Origin: Phocoena phocoena
Lineage: Eukaryota > Chordata > Mammalia > Artiodactyla > Phocoenidae
Reading direction: 5' to 3'
NCBI RefSeq assembly: GCF_963924675.1
Contig: NC_089219.1
Span: 154,152,288 to 154,216,287, forward strand
Length of the DNA: 64,000 bases
In this document: positions 1-13,800 of the stretch, piece by piece
How positions within the stretch are numbered: position 1 is the first letter of the stretch
Layout of the letters: every line of letters begins with the position of its first letter
The notes under the pieces: generated by a model
What the model saw: only the letters and a program-made list of their open reading frames with translations
The model's database searches: none
Told to the model about the DNA's origin: nothing
Translations under genes and position numbers: made by a program

Positions 1-1402
1 TTATCCCAGGCAGCCTCCTCACACCTCAGGACAAAGTTCTAGAAAATAGCCAAAGGAAATCATTCAAACTGTTCCTTTTGCTAAGGTAGTTTTCCTTGGG
101 ACTGCCTGCTAATTAATAGTGGTAGGGGGTGGATAGGTTGGAATCCAGTTCAGACAGTTATTTGAAAGGATGTGGACAGGGCTCTGGCTTTTTCTAATCC
201 AATAGCAATGTAACAAAATTGGGGCTGGTGGAGGGCGGGGAGCGGGGGCTGGCGGTGTGCAGAGCTGTTAACAGTGTCTACTGTGTGTACCTTTCAGGTG
301 CTCCATAGCCCTAAATTGCCTTCAGAAGACTTAGCACCTAGCATGGTGTCTGGCATTATAGTAGGTGCCCAATTAATGTTTGTTGGATGTCAAACAAAGT
401 ACTAGGTACCAGTTCCAACGGGGAAGACTGGGGGAAGAACCTGAAACGTGGCTACTGGAGCAGCCCCTTAAGCTCCCTCCAGGAGGGGATCTCCATGCCA
501 AGCAGTCTCCTCCTTAACCACTTGCTCACCACATAGGACAGCAGCCCCAATTCCCCCACCCCTCTACCAGCATACCTCTCCTCAAAGGTGACTTTAGCAC
601 TTGGTGGTACCTTGTCCTCAATCCCTCTTCCTCAAAACAAAAAACCCAGCCACACCTCGTTTCCAAGTCTTTCAACCGGACCTCTCTCTTCCCACCCACC
701 ACCAAACTGTACGGGGAAAACACCGCTACTGCGTGGTCGAAAGTCAGTTCCCCACTCCCACCCTCCCAGCTCAGGAATCTGTATTCCAGCACTCTTTTAC
801 GGTTGCGCCCACACTCAACCCCACCTTCACCAGACCTCGGATTGGCCGCTCCTTCCACCCCACCGCCCTGGCACTGCAGAGATGGGGGCATCTCTGGCAC
901 AGCCTGAGACTGGCAGTTCGAGGAATGGAGAGCTAGCAATATTAAGAACGGGTGATATGAGCAACGTGGAAAGGAATAAGACCCCCGGGAAGAGCGAAGA
1001 CCTCAGTACCTCTTGTGCCAAAGGAGCGGAGCTGGCCCAGGCTCTTCTCTGACTCTCCTGGAGGGGAAATGGGGGCGCAGTCCATCCAGTTCCCACCGGG
1101 AGAGTTGCCAACTCAACTCCCTCTCCCCAAGCTGATAGAGCTGAAGGCGAACTCCACGCCCTCCTCGCAAATCGAGAATCGTCCCCCCCCCCCATTCTCA
1201 CCTCCAAGGGCACAGGGCACTGCAAAGGCTGGTGAGTGGCGGCAGAAGCAGCAGTAGCGAAGTCTAAAGGAGACGACACATTTGAGTAAAAAGGTGCTGT
1301 TTCCCCAGAACCGCTAGACTGAGACCCCCTCCCCAAACTGTGAGGGGAGCTGAAAGTGGGAAAAAGAGGCATCCTTCCCCAACCCGGGCTCTGGACGCTC
1401 AC
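1..1402. other. Non-coding; first intron of the putative PPFIA4 transcript
   Basis: The frames here are short, overlap on both strands and resemble no known protein. A MIR-like fragment is at 270-395. The C-rich 1180-1200 stretch is simple sequence. Nothing else is supportable. Confidence 0.4.
270..395 (+). repeat. MIR SINE fragment
   Basis: The tail matches the 3' part of MIR: GTGTCTGGCATTATAGTAGG followed by TGCCCAATTAATGTTTGTTGG-like sequence. Only the 3' half is recognisable. Confidence 0.5.
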
Positions 1403-1790
1403 CTGCCTGCAATCACTGAAGGCCGGGCAGCTCGTATCCGAGCAAGAAGCCACCCCGGACCCCGGGAGCCCGACGCGTCCTAGGGAGCCGAGCAGGCGCG
1501 GACGTAGCTGCAGCCTCCACCAGCGCCGTGGCGCCCCTCCTCAAGGTCCTACCCGCTCCTTCTGCTGACAGTCCCTGGCCCCACCTCAAGGGCGGGGCCT
1601 GACCGACTCCCTCGAGGCCACGCCTCCGCCCCGGCGCTCCCTCACACGTGACACAGGAGCCTCTTTGATGCTGCGCGCCATCTTGGTTCTGCCCGGAGAG
1701 TCCCTTACGAGGTGGCGGAGAGCCGAGGTTTTTACCCAACGCCAGTAAAGTTTCAGAGCCCAGCGGAGTCCTGCCTCCTTCCCAGTGAGG
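1400..1790 (-). promoter_or_regulatory. GC-rich promoter block, probably of PPFIA4
   Basis: GC- and CpG-rich sequence in an otherwise average region. It holds a CACGTG E-box at 1645-1650 and a YY1-type GCCATCTTG at 1678-1686 (AAGATGGC on the minus strand). YY1 sites with this orientation are common at starts of TATA-less genes. Its position about 1 kb beyond the TMEM183A 3' end fits the human order TMEM183A-PPFIA4 with both genes in the same direction. The assignment to PPFIA4 rests on that synteny. Confidence 0.5.
1403..1715 (-). other. PPFIA4: Candidate non-coding first exon (PPFIA4-like position)
   Basis: The minus strand reads ATTGCAGGCAG|GTGAGCG, a near-perfect splice donor whose last exon base is 1403, inside the GC-rich block. 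The start is approximate, set just upstream of the YY1-type site. Frames that cross the block stop before the donor or carry no recognisable liprin sequence, so any transcript would be 5' UTR here. I see no PPFIA4 coding exon (its N-terminus begins MCEVMPT) between 1 and 1400, so translation would start outside the window. A competing donor, CGT|GTGAGG, lies near 1647. Confidence 0.4.
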
Positions 1791-2824
1791 TGCAGCACAT
1801 ATCCCTTTGAACTTACCTTTGTCTCTAACCACCTACTCTCTAAATTGGCCTCCGCACTGGCCTTGTAATTGTCTGCCAATGGTTCGTCACCTTTCTCTTG
1901 CGCCCATTTACTACTTTTACTCTGGTTGTACCCATTTTGTAAGTGGAGAAACCTAATCCAGATATATTTCCCTAGGGTGCACTTCAGTGAACTGTGTCAC
2001 TTGCCTGAATTCAGGTATTTGGCTGTGCTAACACTTACTATAAAATGAAATGTTTGTCTATTATATATACATAGTATGAAGACAGTCTCAATGCCAAAAT
2101 TCCTGAGAAATTTTGGTTAAATCTGTACATTTTCTTGAATTGCTCCTTACCCTGTCACCTGTGGCTATTAATGCATCTTTCCCATCTAGTTTGTGAAGTA
2201 TCATCACAGTGCCTACTCAATCCTTTCCAATACCCAGTACACACTGCTACAAGTGTGAAAGATTTTTATATACATGCCATGTGTACAGACTTATACACAC
2301 ACATGTTCTATATCAGCAACAAATGCTGTAGTTGAGATCAGTGGCACATATAACCATTAATTTTTTTCTTTCCTGCAATATATTCACCTTTTGGCTTAGT
2401 TTCCTTGTATCTTTGGTAGAAGGCAGGAAAATCTGAGTAATTCTGATTTATTTGAGGGGTAAGAAATGAAGCTAAGTATTTTGTTTGTCTGACCCTTAGA
2501 GCAAAATCAAGGTACATATTTAAGGAAGTGACAAGTACAAAGCAGTTTTTACAAAAGCAGTTCAGAAAGTTCCAACTCTTCTCCAGGTAGTTTCAGGTTC
2601 TCATCAAAAGGAAATCCCTGAGACACTTCATATCCTTTCACTAATGAATCAGGAATCATCCTAGAAAAGGCAACTCAGTCAGTGCAGAGGGAAGGCTGAA
2701 GCCATGATAACCTTTGATAACATACTTTACCAAGTGTCTGTCAATATTACACTAAGAGAACAGCTGAGGCAATATCATCATACCATGGAGTTTCATACAA
2801 AAACTAGGAAGATCAGTCAGAACA
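1791..2824. other. Intergenic, nothing recognised
   Basis: AT-rich spacer between the putative PPFIA4 promoter and the TMEM183A 3' end. No exon, repeat or motif here convinced me. Confidence 0.5.
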
Positions 2825-2840
2825 CAATTATTAAGCCGAA

Positions 2841-2846
2841 TTTATT
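2841..2846 (-). terminator. Candidate TMEM183A polyadenylation signal (AATAAA)
   Basis: A canonical hexamer on the minus strand, followed 10-20 bases downstream by TTGTGTTCTG, which fits the usual G/T-rich element. It was chosen over the sites at 4154 and 2447 because of this downstream element. Confidence 0.45.
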
Positions 2847-3841
2847 TCACTCCCCTTCTAAAAGTGACTCCTAAATGGGGGACACAAAATCCACCAGGAC
2901 AACTCCCTTCTGCTCCATGGCATCTTTAATTCAGGGAACTAGGGACTGTGTGCTTCTCTCCTCTTGCCTCAAAGAGGCAACTTCTGATTGTAGAGATGGT
3001 GCATATTGTTCAGGGGTTTTTTGTTTTTATCATTTAACTGTCCAAATTCTGGTTTTCACTGACCCAGGCTCACTTTCTGTGTGAACAGCTTTAGTACCAC
3101 CCTCAGTGCAGGGTAAGGTTAGCTGTTAGCAGCTGTATTAAGCAGGTGCTTCCTAAGAATATTCTTTAAATAGCAGGGGGTAGGGAATGGTAAGGAAAAA
3201 AACAACACACTAATTTAGCAGTCAAGCTCATGATAATAACTACCCCCATGAGGTTTTCATGTTTAAAGAATATGGTCGTGATGCCACCTCTAGCTAACAT
3301 CCAGCTCCCTAGCTAATTTGGGTGGGGGGCAGGTGGGAGGAGACAAGCAGCAAACTTATCTTGTTAGCAGAAACAAAACAAAAACATGATCCTCTTCTCA
3401 GAGTACACAAGCTATACCAAGTCCTCTCACCAAGAGGACATGAGCATTTCTGCAGGGATAAAAGGCCAAGCTCTCATAGGCAGCACAGGGCAGAGCAGAG
3501 CAAAGGAGTCACTGAATTCTTATAGTGCAGGAGTCTGGTTTCAATATGAGAATGCAATTTTTTAATGACCTTCATAATAAATGCCCTTCTAACAATTCAA
3601 TGAAAATATCACTATCCTTCCTGCAATAACTGTCTTGATTTGTTTTACATCTTACTTGGAAACACATATTTAAAAGATTCTTTCATCAATCTTATGTAAC
3701 TTTTAGGCTGATCAGGGATAAGGTATACCACAATCAACTTTTTACTCACCCTTTTACTCTTTCTATCTATGTACACTCTGCCTGCTCCCCTGTGCCACCA
3801 TCTACCACAAGAATAATGAGACTGACCTTTTAAATTGTGGC

Positions 3842-4030
3842 ACAGCAAAAGGACCTGGGTCAGAATTCTGGCTCTGCCACTTATTGGATAGTATGGCCTT
3901 GGGTAAGTCACTGATTCAGCTTTTTCAGCCAGAGAATGGGAATAGTATCACCTACCTTGCAGGATTGTGAGAACTAGAGATATTATGAAAAGTTCCTAGT
4001 GTAGCACAAAATCATTATCATTACTATCAG
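3842..4030 (+). repeat. MIR SINE
   Basis: Matches the MIR core: TCTGGCTCTGCCACTTATTGG, then CCTTGGGTAAGTCACTGATT and a GGGAATAGTATCACCTACC section. It lies antisense in the TMEM183A 3' UTR, so the transcript carries its complement. Confidence 0.75.
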
Positions 4031-4637
4031 CTTCATGCAAAAAAAAAAAATACCTAAAATCCAAAACTGGCAGAAAAATATTTATGTGACAAATATTTTT
4101 AAAGAAAGATACACAAGTCAATCTCATAAGTTTATGAAAACCCTGTCACCTGCTTTATTTCTAGAGAGGGGTAAAGGGAGAAGAGGAAATATTCACTTGA
4201 ATTTGAGGGGCAGCTAAATTGGAAGCAACAGTAGCAACAATTTTAAGCCTCTAAGGTTACTCTGATCCATAAGGGAATGCTGAAATTTCCTTGTTTGGAG
4301 ATTTAAGAGTTTAATTTTCCCCTAAAGCGAGATCATCCACTCTGGCTGGGATAAAAGAATAAAGAACAAACTCAGTAGCACCAAATGGGGTTTAACACAG
4401 AAAATAGGGCCAGGTTTCACCTTTCAAATGCAAAATTTTACATTAAAATATGTTTATAAATCATAATGTTTTTACTCCTGATTCAATCCTTCTCCTTCCC
4501 CTAGAAGGAGCCCCAGAAACCTGAAGAGCATGTGCATTACTGACCAGATATACAATCAGCTGCCCCTTCCAAACTAGAATCTGATTACAAATGGACTGGC
4601 CTAGCTCAGGGCTGCCCTCAGTGACGGGAAGCAGTAT

Positions 4638-4823
4638 CTATGCCCTCAGGGAGAATGGATACTGAGGATGCCACCAGTCAAAAAGTCGAATGCTGTGCAC
4701 TGGGTCCAGGATGACTTGCACACCCTGTTCACTGCGCAGTTTCCGACCTCCATGGACAGGAGAATCTTGGAACACCAGTCTCACTCGATGATGCCGCATG
4801 TCCGTGCTCACATTGATAGTAAA
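4638..4823 (-). CDS. TMEM183A: TMEM183A coding exon 8 and stop (residues 316-376)
   Basis: The acceptor is CCTCCCAG|TTTACT. The exon encodes [16 protein letters not shown] onward and ends [16 protein letters not shown], with the stop codon at 4640-4638. The first three residues extend the hydrophobic run of exon 7. The 3' UTR follows without a further intron. Confidence 0.95.
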   Translation of the reverse strand, partial: FTINVSTDMRHHRVRLVFQDSPVHGGRKLRSEQGVQVILDPVHSIRLFDWWHPQYPFSLRA

Positions 4824-7800
4824 CTGGGAGGGAAAAATAAATTCAGTACTCAAATTAAACAACCTTGTTTTCCTATGACTCACTCTAAAATGAGACAATC
4901 TAGAAAACTGACATGAACTAGGCCACAAAATAATCTCTAAGTTATACCAACAGCACTATACTATCTTTTTATGCAAAGATATTAAAAATTAAGGGTGATT
5001 TTTATAAGTTTTTCTTAGCTTCATATATTTAAACGGTGCTAAAGAAAGCCTCTCAAATGGCTGAACAAATTAGGACACATGCACATAGACTACCTTAATG
5101 ACAATTTTAAAAAACTGGATTAGAGCTATAAGAGATGACTTGAAGGGATTCTGATGAGATATTATTGAGCAAGTTAAGCAAGATGCATGAAACTGATCTG
5201 ATCACATTGTTTTGGAAAACAAACCACAAAATCTCTAAATGTTTATGTATACGTAAATCTGTATAGAATTCTAAGAGTAGGAAGTATATGGAGTATAAGT
5301 ATATAAATAAGTCATTAATGTGGCTTAATGAGAGATGCCTACAATAAAAACAGATATATGACATAATCTCAATTATACAAAATTATTTAAGAGAGTGGGT
5401 ATATACATGTATTGAATATATATTAACAGATACATTAAAGAACAGTTCCCCAAAAGTTAACTGCAGTTATAGGATAGCGGAAGTCTAAGTCACCTTCACT
5501 GTTCTCAATGTGTTTATGTATTATTTAAATTCTTCACATGAAGTATGAATTATTTATTTTACCATTAAAAAAGAATAATGCTATTTTCAATGTGGAGGGG
5601 GAAACATATCTCTGAACATAAGCTTAAAATACAGAGAAGATAAATTACATGAACTCACCAGTTGCCAATCCAGTTAAAAATGTTAAAAACACGGAAAATA
5701 CACCAGAAGCATATTTGTTGTTTACTAATCTAATTCTTAGCTAAAATCTAATTCTTAGCTAAACCTTGAATAGTCAGAGCATCACACAAAAGACAGAGCT
5801 GGTAACGCTACATTTTAATATTCCATTTATGATACCACACGCATGCCTTAGGTCCTGACATAATGTGTTCATGTATAAGCTTCTTCATTAACCTTAATGG
5901 GATAATGTTTCTCAAACATTAATGAGCACTACACAGGAGATGCAAAAACATTCTGTTCACTATAGAGAAGGAAACAGAAGTAAAATATTCTCAGACATAA
6001 TTAACTTCACAAATATGTCTGTTCCTAGTATACAAGTCTGCTTTCAGATTTTGTTTAAAATTATTCTTCAAAGATTTCTTCCTCAATGGTTAAATTTACA
6101 AATTTCTTTCAAACCCTAAGTATAGTGAGTCTATGAAAGAGCTGAGGATGACATCCTGTCTCCACTTACCAGGGTAAATATCATTCCCATGACAATTGGA
6201 ATAAAGATGAAATTGAGGGTGGTGACCTGCAGTAGGCAGCAGTCCTGGTCTGGGTTGGTATGAACATCTTCATACTGAATGGGAGGCTGCAATCCTCCCA
6301 TACACTTGCTCTTTAATCTAGGGGACTGAAGAGAATTAAGAATTACTCTAATGGGTTAGAGAAAATGTTTATGGCTCTAAGACTCCACCAATGAAAATGG
6401 TATGGCTTAACTAAAGCTGCTGAGATCCATTTTTCTGTTATCTCTTCTCTCTTTAATATACATATCAGTTTCTATACAGATCAAGGAAAATCTGACCTTT
6501 GAAAGACATGGAAACACATTTGGATGAGAAATGTGACAGTGGGTGCTTCATTTAGATGGTGTTTCCTACCATCTGGCAAGACATGGAAACTTATAGCTCT
6601 ATCAGAGGCCCTCCAATGTTTGAGAGATCACAAATTCCTTGTGACTTGTCAGACTCCAAAGAACATCTGCTGCACAAAAAGGGATGGAAGCAGAAGTGCC
6701 CATCTAATTCCAGGCATCATAAAACAAGAGTCACAACTCTCAGAGCTAGAGGAAATCTTAGCATTCACTTTCCTGCAGCAGCTCTGGTCTTGGCTTGTAT
6801 ACACTGTGAAGATTGCCCCTCAGTTCCCTCCCAAAAAGCTGCTATGGTGGACTCTCTACCAACATCTAATGGATATCATAGATTGTGGACATCTTATTAA
6901 AAGCAAATGATCAGAGCCAAAATTCATCCCTAGAACCGTGTTTTTGAAAAATCAATGTAAAAATATGATTTACTTTAAATACAAACTTATCTGGAACACA
7001 CTTGTCATCAAGTGAGGGATAACTAATTCTATTTGTAATGTGTCACCTCAGTGAGATACTAAGTATGGGAGACAGGTGGAGGAAATGAGGCTGCTGAGGA
7101 CAAGAAGTAAAGACATGCAGAAGAGATCCTCACTGTAGCCAAGATCTCAGGTACAGTCCAAGAAAAAGGCAGAGATAAAGGTGCAATAGTATCTACTCTT
7201 CTTACAGACTCTTGGCAGTCCCTCTCCCCATGGCTTGCCCAAACTGCCTCAGATATAAAACCATATGAAGTATTGTTGTTTACAAATACATTTGCTTTGA
7301 AAAACAAAAAAATTCTTAGTCAAATAACCTCAGTACATTGTTATAACAAGTTTTTCCCTTTTCCCCACTTTTAAAGTCTTCAAATATATAGAAAAGTTAA
7401 CAAAACCATGCAATAAACTCCTGTATACCCTTTACCACTGGATATTTTGCCACGTTTGTTTTCTCTCTCCCTCACCTCTCATTTTATATATATTCACATA
7501 TTAAGAAAAAAAAACCACATGAACTCTTGGGGTAGGGGAGGCAAAGCCATTTGAAAGTAACACTGGCATTCCACCCTTATTCAACATGAATAAAGATACA
7601 TATATAACTTAGTAACATGATCACACCTAAGAAAATTAACAATAATTTCATGTAATCTAATATCCAGGGCATCCTCAAATTTCTTTAATTGTACCAAAAA
7701 TGTCTTTTATTGCTCTTTGTTCATTAATCCACGATCCACTCAAGGTTTATTTACTCTTTGCATTAAGCTATTAAATCTTTGTGCCTCTTTCACACAAAAC

Positions 7801-10800
7801 AGTTCTTTCTTTCATTTTTATGACATTATATGTTTTAATGTGTATTATCTGATTTTAATGAGGCAATTTTATGTCTAGTAAAATTAGAGTAAGCTATTAC
7901 CTGAAAAGCAAAGAGATGATAAAAGCACACACCTGCTTTTTGAACTTGAAGTTGAATTCCCACATTGGCTCCTGTCTGTTCCCAACAATCTTTCTGCACC
8001 AGAAAAGTAAGCACTGTAAGGAAATAAAAATAACCTTTCTGTTTGCTAGCACTAAAGCCAGCCACGGTCCCAATGCTGAGATTTCACTTTGGCACGGATA
8101 GAAACCCCCACCTCCCCCGCACCACCACTACAATTTGACACTGGTGCAACATGAAAAGAGACAATCCCAAGGCTATTCAGTAAAGAGAAGAGGTACCAAT
8201 ATAAGTCAACCTCAGATGCTATTGAGGTCAACCCCTATTGTTCTCATCTTTAAAGACAGAAACATGGTCTCTAGAGACTGGGGCATTATCTGATTCAGCA
8301 GGCCACTCCTCTATATTAAAATATAAGGGCAGCCAGTAGCCACCAGACAAGATGATAACAAAGCCATAAGGCAGGCAGAGACAGCCAGCCCTGTACGTAA
8401 TAGGAGCAAACCACTCAGGACCTTCTGGGAGCAGACAGCCGGTATGGAAACTACAGAGGTGAGCTGAATTCAGTCTAGAGTAAGCCCCTCAAGGAAAGTC
8501 AGGCTACAGCTAGGGTTAACACAAGAAGTTAAGTACCTCCCAGGGGATAAGGGGTGGGTCGTCCGCCGTGCCAGCTGTCCTGCCCTTCAGACATGCCCTG
8601 TAGGTCCTGCTGTTCCATCAAAAATAATGGGCTTGGCTTTAAGGGGCAAACACTTCTGCTGCCAACACAACGGCTCCAGTGTCCCACACAAGCTATGCTA
8701 CTGAAAAGAGAGAGAGGGAGAATCAAATACGAAAAGGTGGAGTCCAGGAACATGGGACAACTTCCCTTAGGCATGCTGGCAACTTCCTGAATGCCATGCG
8801 ATGTGGTTATACTAGCAAGGCCATGCATGGGACACCTGCCACTGCAGGTCCCACATCCTCTTCAGAAGATCTCTAACAACAGGTACAAAAGCAGCAGACA
8901 GGTGGCCTAGCCTTCCTGTCTGGATTAAGACCTTAGTTATCACCACCTTGATTTTAGCCACTTAAAAGTCACTTTTTTAGTCCACTTAAAAAACTTAATA
9001 TACAATTATAAGAATATGAAGACATGGGTATTTTAGATTTAGGCAGTAGCACTTGCATTGTGCACTGGAGCCGCGAGGATGTGTCAAGCATGAGGAGTTT
9101 GCCTAACGCTGCTCTGCTCCCAACAATTGATTCACCCCTAGCATGGTTAGCTTTGGGATGATCCCCACCTCACCTGACAAGATCAAATGTTTTTTGGGGG
9201 AGAAAAACTATAAATGTGAAATGATACACTGTCCACTCATATTACAAGGAGAAGGAATGAAATTCTACTCACCCAGCATTCTAATCCTGCCCTAAATCCA
9301 TCAGCTAGTGTGACATTAAATTGGCTCAGCCAATGGCCCTGACCACCTCAGTTTGCAACCCTGGGGGGAACCATGATGATCTCGAATCAACAGTTCCCTT
9401 TTAATCAATATGTATCAGGTAGAATGTTACCACACTAGAGCTGAACTAGGGGAAAAGAATCATTATGTAACATCCAAAGCATAAAAACAAAACAGAAGAG
9501 AACAGGAAGTGCCACAGAACACCAGACTTTGGGTAGGAACAGAGTAATAAAAGTTATTAACAAACGCAAAAGATACAAAATTTAGACAATAGTATTAGTT
9601 GAATGAGAAAAAGGCCGAGACATCAACTTGCCTAAACAATCATATATGCTATACTAGTCTAGCTTGGCAAAGATGTGTTCACTAGATATTTCATTATGGC
9701 AAAAAAAAAGGAGAGAATGGACCAAAGGCTTATAGACCTACTTACAAATCAGAAGAATGCTAGAACCTTGAATACAATGTACAAATATAAACTACTGGGG
9801 AAATTCCAAGATATAAGGAAAGGCCTAGAACACAGTAAGAATTTTAGAGGGCTAAAGTCTATGAGTGGAAGTACCTTATAGTCTCTGAAACAACCCACCC
9901 CTGAGCCTGGCAATAGTGGGCACTTTGCAAATGCTGAAGAAGTCCACACCAGAATCTTTTAAGGTTAACAAGAAAGTGGAAATCCAGATGTCAAGGTCAC
10001 ATTAGAAAAAGAAAATTAGTAAGTTGTTTTATATCTTTGTATCATGATTTAAAGCACCTTTTAAGAATTATAGTTTACATCTACCATTTGAGTTGTGTTC
10101 TTCCTAGCCCAAACCATCAAACCATCTAAACCATCTAAAGTGGCCCAATGTATAAGGGGCATGAAGATAAATTAAAATAAAGAGAATAAGGAATATGCTA
10201 AAAGCACAAGAAAGCTTTAAGGTAAAGATAACATGAGCCAACACAGCACAGCAGGAATGTCTTGGGAGAAGAGATACCCATGAGCTCTGAAAGTTTACAT
10301 TAGTCCCTTAGCAGCCTGGTACCTATGGCCCTAGACCACCCCATCAAGGAAGCTGGAAACAAGCCATGATAACAGGCCCATTATACAAGAGTCCATTTGT
10401 TAAACCCCAACACTAATTGTCACTTACTTTGGAATTCTTTAATGTGCTAGGAGTGCTTTCTGGAATGGCTGGATTCTTGGAGATTCGAGCAGCAAATGGC
10501 TCATACATATGGTACAGAGATCGGATCACACATGCCCGGAGACAGCGCAGCTTCTCCATTGACTCTGGTCGCAGGCGCAAAGGCAGAGAGGCATCCAGCG
10601 TGTAGTGCCTAAAACATGACACATTACTCCTACCAATAAGTGACCTCTCTCTTCTGCTCTAGGCCAGTCTCCTAGGACTCCTAGGCTCAGTACAAATTTT
10701 ACTATACTATTCCACTGGCCAGTAGTTAGTTTGTCCCTAGTGCTCTCACATACACACACACAAATCACTATCTCCTTCACTTCTTAGCTACTTTTGCGTC

Positions 10801-13800
10801 TCTTCTATGCAAAACCCAATATACCTTGTAATCCTGTACTCCTCTATTCATTTAAAAATTTTAAATCCTCACTATTTCACTTTAAAAAGGGGGCAAGTCT
10901 CTGACTTTATACCAGTACAATATTCTTCAGCTGCTCAAAAAGAACCTGCACTGGGGAAGATCCACCAAGTTCTCCTGTCACATGTCTCAGAAAGTTCTCT
11001 ACTCCCTGATACCTCACCATCCCCTTCCACCACATTCTTACTGACGATTTATAATCTTCACTACACTTCTAACCCTGCATCAAAAGTCAGCCCTCTTACT
11101 AATCACATCATTCACTCCCTCTTCACCACTACTATACACAGAGCAGCATAACTACAAAGACTATATGATACTTCAAGATGACTAGCAAATCTAAGAAACA
11201 ACAAATCCAGTTGCAAAGATAAACAGATGGGCATCTATAACTTCTGAAAATTCTAGCTAAGATAAACCGCTGAAGAAAAGTTGGTAACCATAGGGAAGAC
11301 AATTACCAGATGAATTAATAATATCAATTTTAAATTAAAGAGGAGCTCAAGGAATTCAAAGCTAGGTTCATGCCCAGGCATGCAGTAGAGAAAGTGAGAA
11401 GAGGTCACCATCCAGAGAGTAGCTCCAAATCAAAAACAACAAGAAATAAGCTACACAGATAACAGTGAGCTCCCTGTGGTCGCACCTTCGGTACAACCTG
11501 GTCCAAAAGGCAGCAGTGCAAGTGACAGTCCAGGCATTCTTACAAATCAGGGAAAAATTCACAATGTCCTCAGGACGGATATAGGAGGCCAGTAAGAGCC
11601 AAATATCCATGGGATACTCTTCTCCTCCAGCCCCATCCAGATCTTCTGAAACAGAAAAAAGAACTATAACTTTTGACCTTCTATTATATGCACATATAAA
11701 GATCCCCAATCATTTCAATTCTCCCAGGGCTTGCACAGTTAAGAAAATGGTTTAAATAGGTCCAAGGAAGCCTCTCAAACTCATCATTTCCTGCTTATTC
11801 TAGCTGCTGAAAACTTTTGTTTCCTGTTGCCCAAGTGAATAGGTCTTGTTCTTAAGGCCTTTATTTAACCACTATTTACATACTATTTTGAAGTTTTCAA
11901 AGTACCTTTGCATACATTATATCATTCAACTATAATAATTTTTCAGTGGAAATAAGGAAAATATTATTGTGTCCATTTTACTGTAAGAAAACAGAACGTT
12001 GCACGTATTCAAGGTAAACAGAACCCAGTTTTCTCCCAAGTCCAGCTTTTCACTATAAATTCTGCCCTTGATTTCCCTTGCAGTTCCCGTCCACCAAACA
12101 TTTTCTTCAATTCAGTCATTTAAAAAATAAAACTGATTTTAAAATGGTATGAGGAAACCTCAAAGTACAAACTAAATTAAAAAAACCAAGTAAGTTACAG
12201 TGTACTTTCATTACTCAGTAATTGCCTTAGATATGTGTCTTCTGGTTTCTTCTTGTTTCATTGTCAGCTTGATCTACAATTCTGGCCACAAGCATCCAGT
12301 ATTCAAGGATACCCTGTGATGATGTATCCCCACCTCTTCCTCCTTCAGACCTCATTAGGATTAATTCTCTTGACCCTGAGGTCCACTATACATGTCAGGT
12401 TCAAATAAAAATTCACACTCCACAGAGATACCAGAATCGGGGCTAACCATAATCTTTAATTGAGACTTAGTTATATAGCTATCCAAAACACAGCTTTTTT
12501 CTTTCTGTTTCCTGAGCAGAAAGCCCCTACAACTACCTCCCTGAAGCTGCCTCTACTTTTCTAGCTGCTTCCTGCAGCTCTATGACTCAATCAGGTTCTT
12601 GCATTAGGTTCTTCGTAACAGAGACCAATGCTTCTAAAACAACATCGTCTTTTTTGGTTCTTATGCTTCTTGAAATCTCCAGTAACCATTTAAGGCTCAG
12701 CCTACCACATTTGGGGCCCCCTTCTCCCACATTAAATCTCTCTCTAAAAGAGAAGGCAAACAACTATCAGAATTTCCTCCACTGAGACCCATGAGGACTT
12801 TCACAAAGCAGAGTACTATTAAAAATTTTCTGTTCTTAGGGACAAAACTCAGTAATTATAAAAATTGCCAATGTTTTACACACAATTATTAAGAAATTTC
12901 AAAACATAGGAAATGGAATCAGCAAAGGAAAGCTTCATGGAGATAAGTTATGAAGGACAAAAAATTTGATATTCATAGGTTAAGGGGAAAAGTATTCCAA
13001 GTGAAATAAACAGCTAACATGAAGCCTGGATATTTAAAAAAACAAAACACATGTGAGGGCAATAAAGAGACAAGTCTAACAAGATTTTGATGGTATTAAG
13101 AAATTACTGTTGGGCTTCCTTGGTGGCACAGTGGTTAAGAATCCACCTGCCAATACAGGCCACACAGGTTTGAGCCCTGGTCCGGGAAGATCCCACATGC
13201 CGCAGAGCAACTAAGCACGTGTGCCACAACTACTGAGCCTGTGCTCTAGAGCCTACAAGCCACAGCTACCGAACCCGCGTGCCACAACTACTGAAGCCAG
13301 CGCGCCTAGAGCCCATGCTCCTCAACAAGAGAAGCCACCACAGTGAGAAGCCTGCGCACCTCAATGAAGTATAGCCCCCACTTGCTGCAACTAGAGAAAG
13401 CCCACGTGCAGCAACGAAGGCCCAACACAGCCAAAAATAAATAAATAAATTTTAAAAATAATAATAAAATAGCTTTAAAAAAAAAGAAATTACTAACTTT
13501 TTTAGATGTGATAATTTTTTTAAGAGCATTTACCTTTTGGTGATAACTACCAGAATATTTACAGATATAAAAATGGAATATCTGGAAATTGTTTCAAAAT
13601 AATCAAGTGTGTTATGGGGTGTGTGTATGTGTGTGTGTGTGTGTGTGTTGAGGTGGGGGTGAGGGGGTAGTGGCTGAAACAAAAGTGACCATGAGTTGAT
13701 AACTGAAGCTATGTAATAGCCACATTGGATTCATTACACTATTCTCTCTTCTTTTGTATATGTTTCATTTTTAAAAAGCTAAAAGAGGGGGAAAAAAAAG

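Larger units (their letters stand above)
2825..4637 (-). other. TMEM183A: Probable TMEM183A 3' UTR
   Basis: Non-coding sequence follows the stop codon. A minus-strand AATAAA at 2846-2841, with a T/G-rich stretch about 15 bases beyond it, is the most likely polyadenylation site and gives a UTR of about 1.8 kb. Another AATAAA at 4159-4154 could give a shorter form, and one at 2452-2447 a longer one. A MIR copy lies inside. RNA reads would fix the end. Confidence 0.5.

Noticed and set aside
827..1453. 208-codon minus-strand frame near the left end
   Set aside because: Low-complexity Ser/Pro-rich product with overlapping frames on both strands; it crosses the splice donor at 1403 and matches no family I know.
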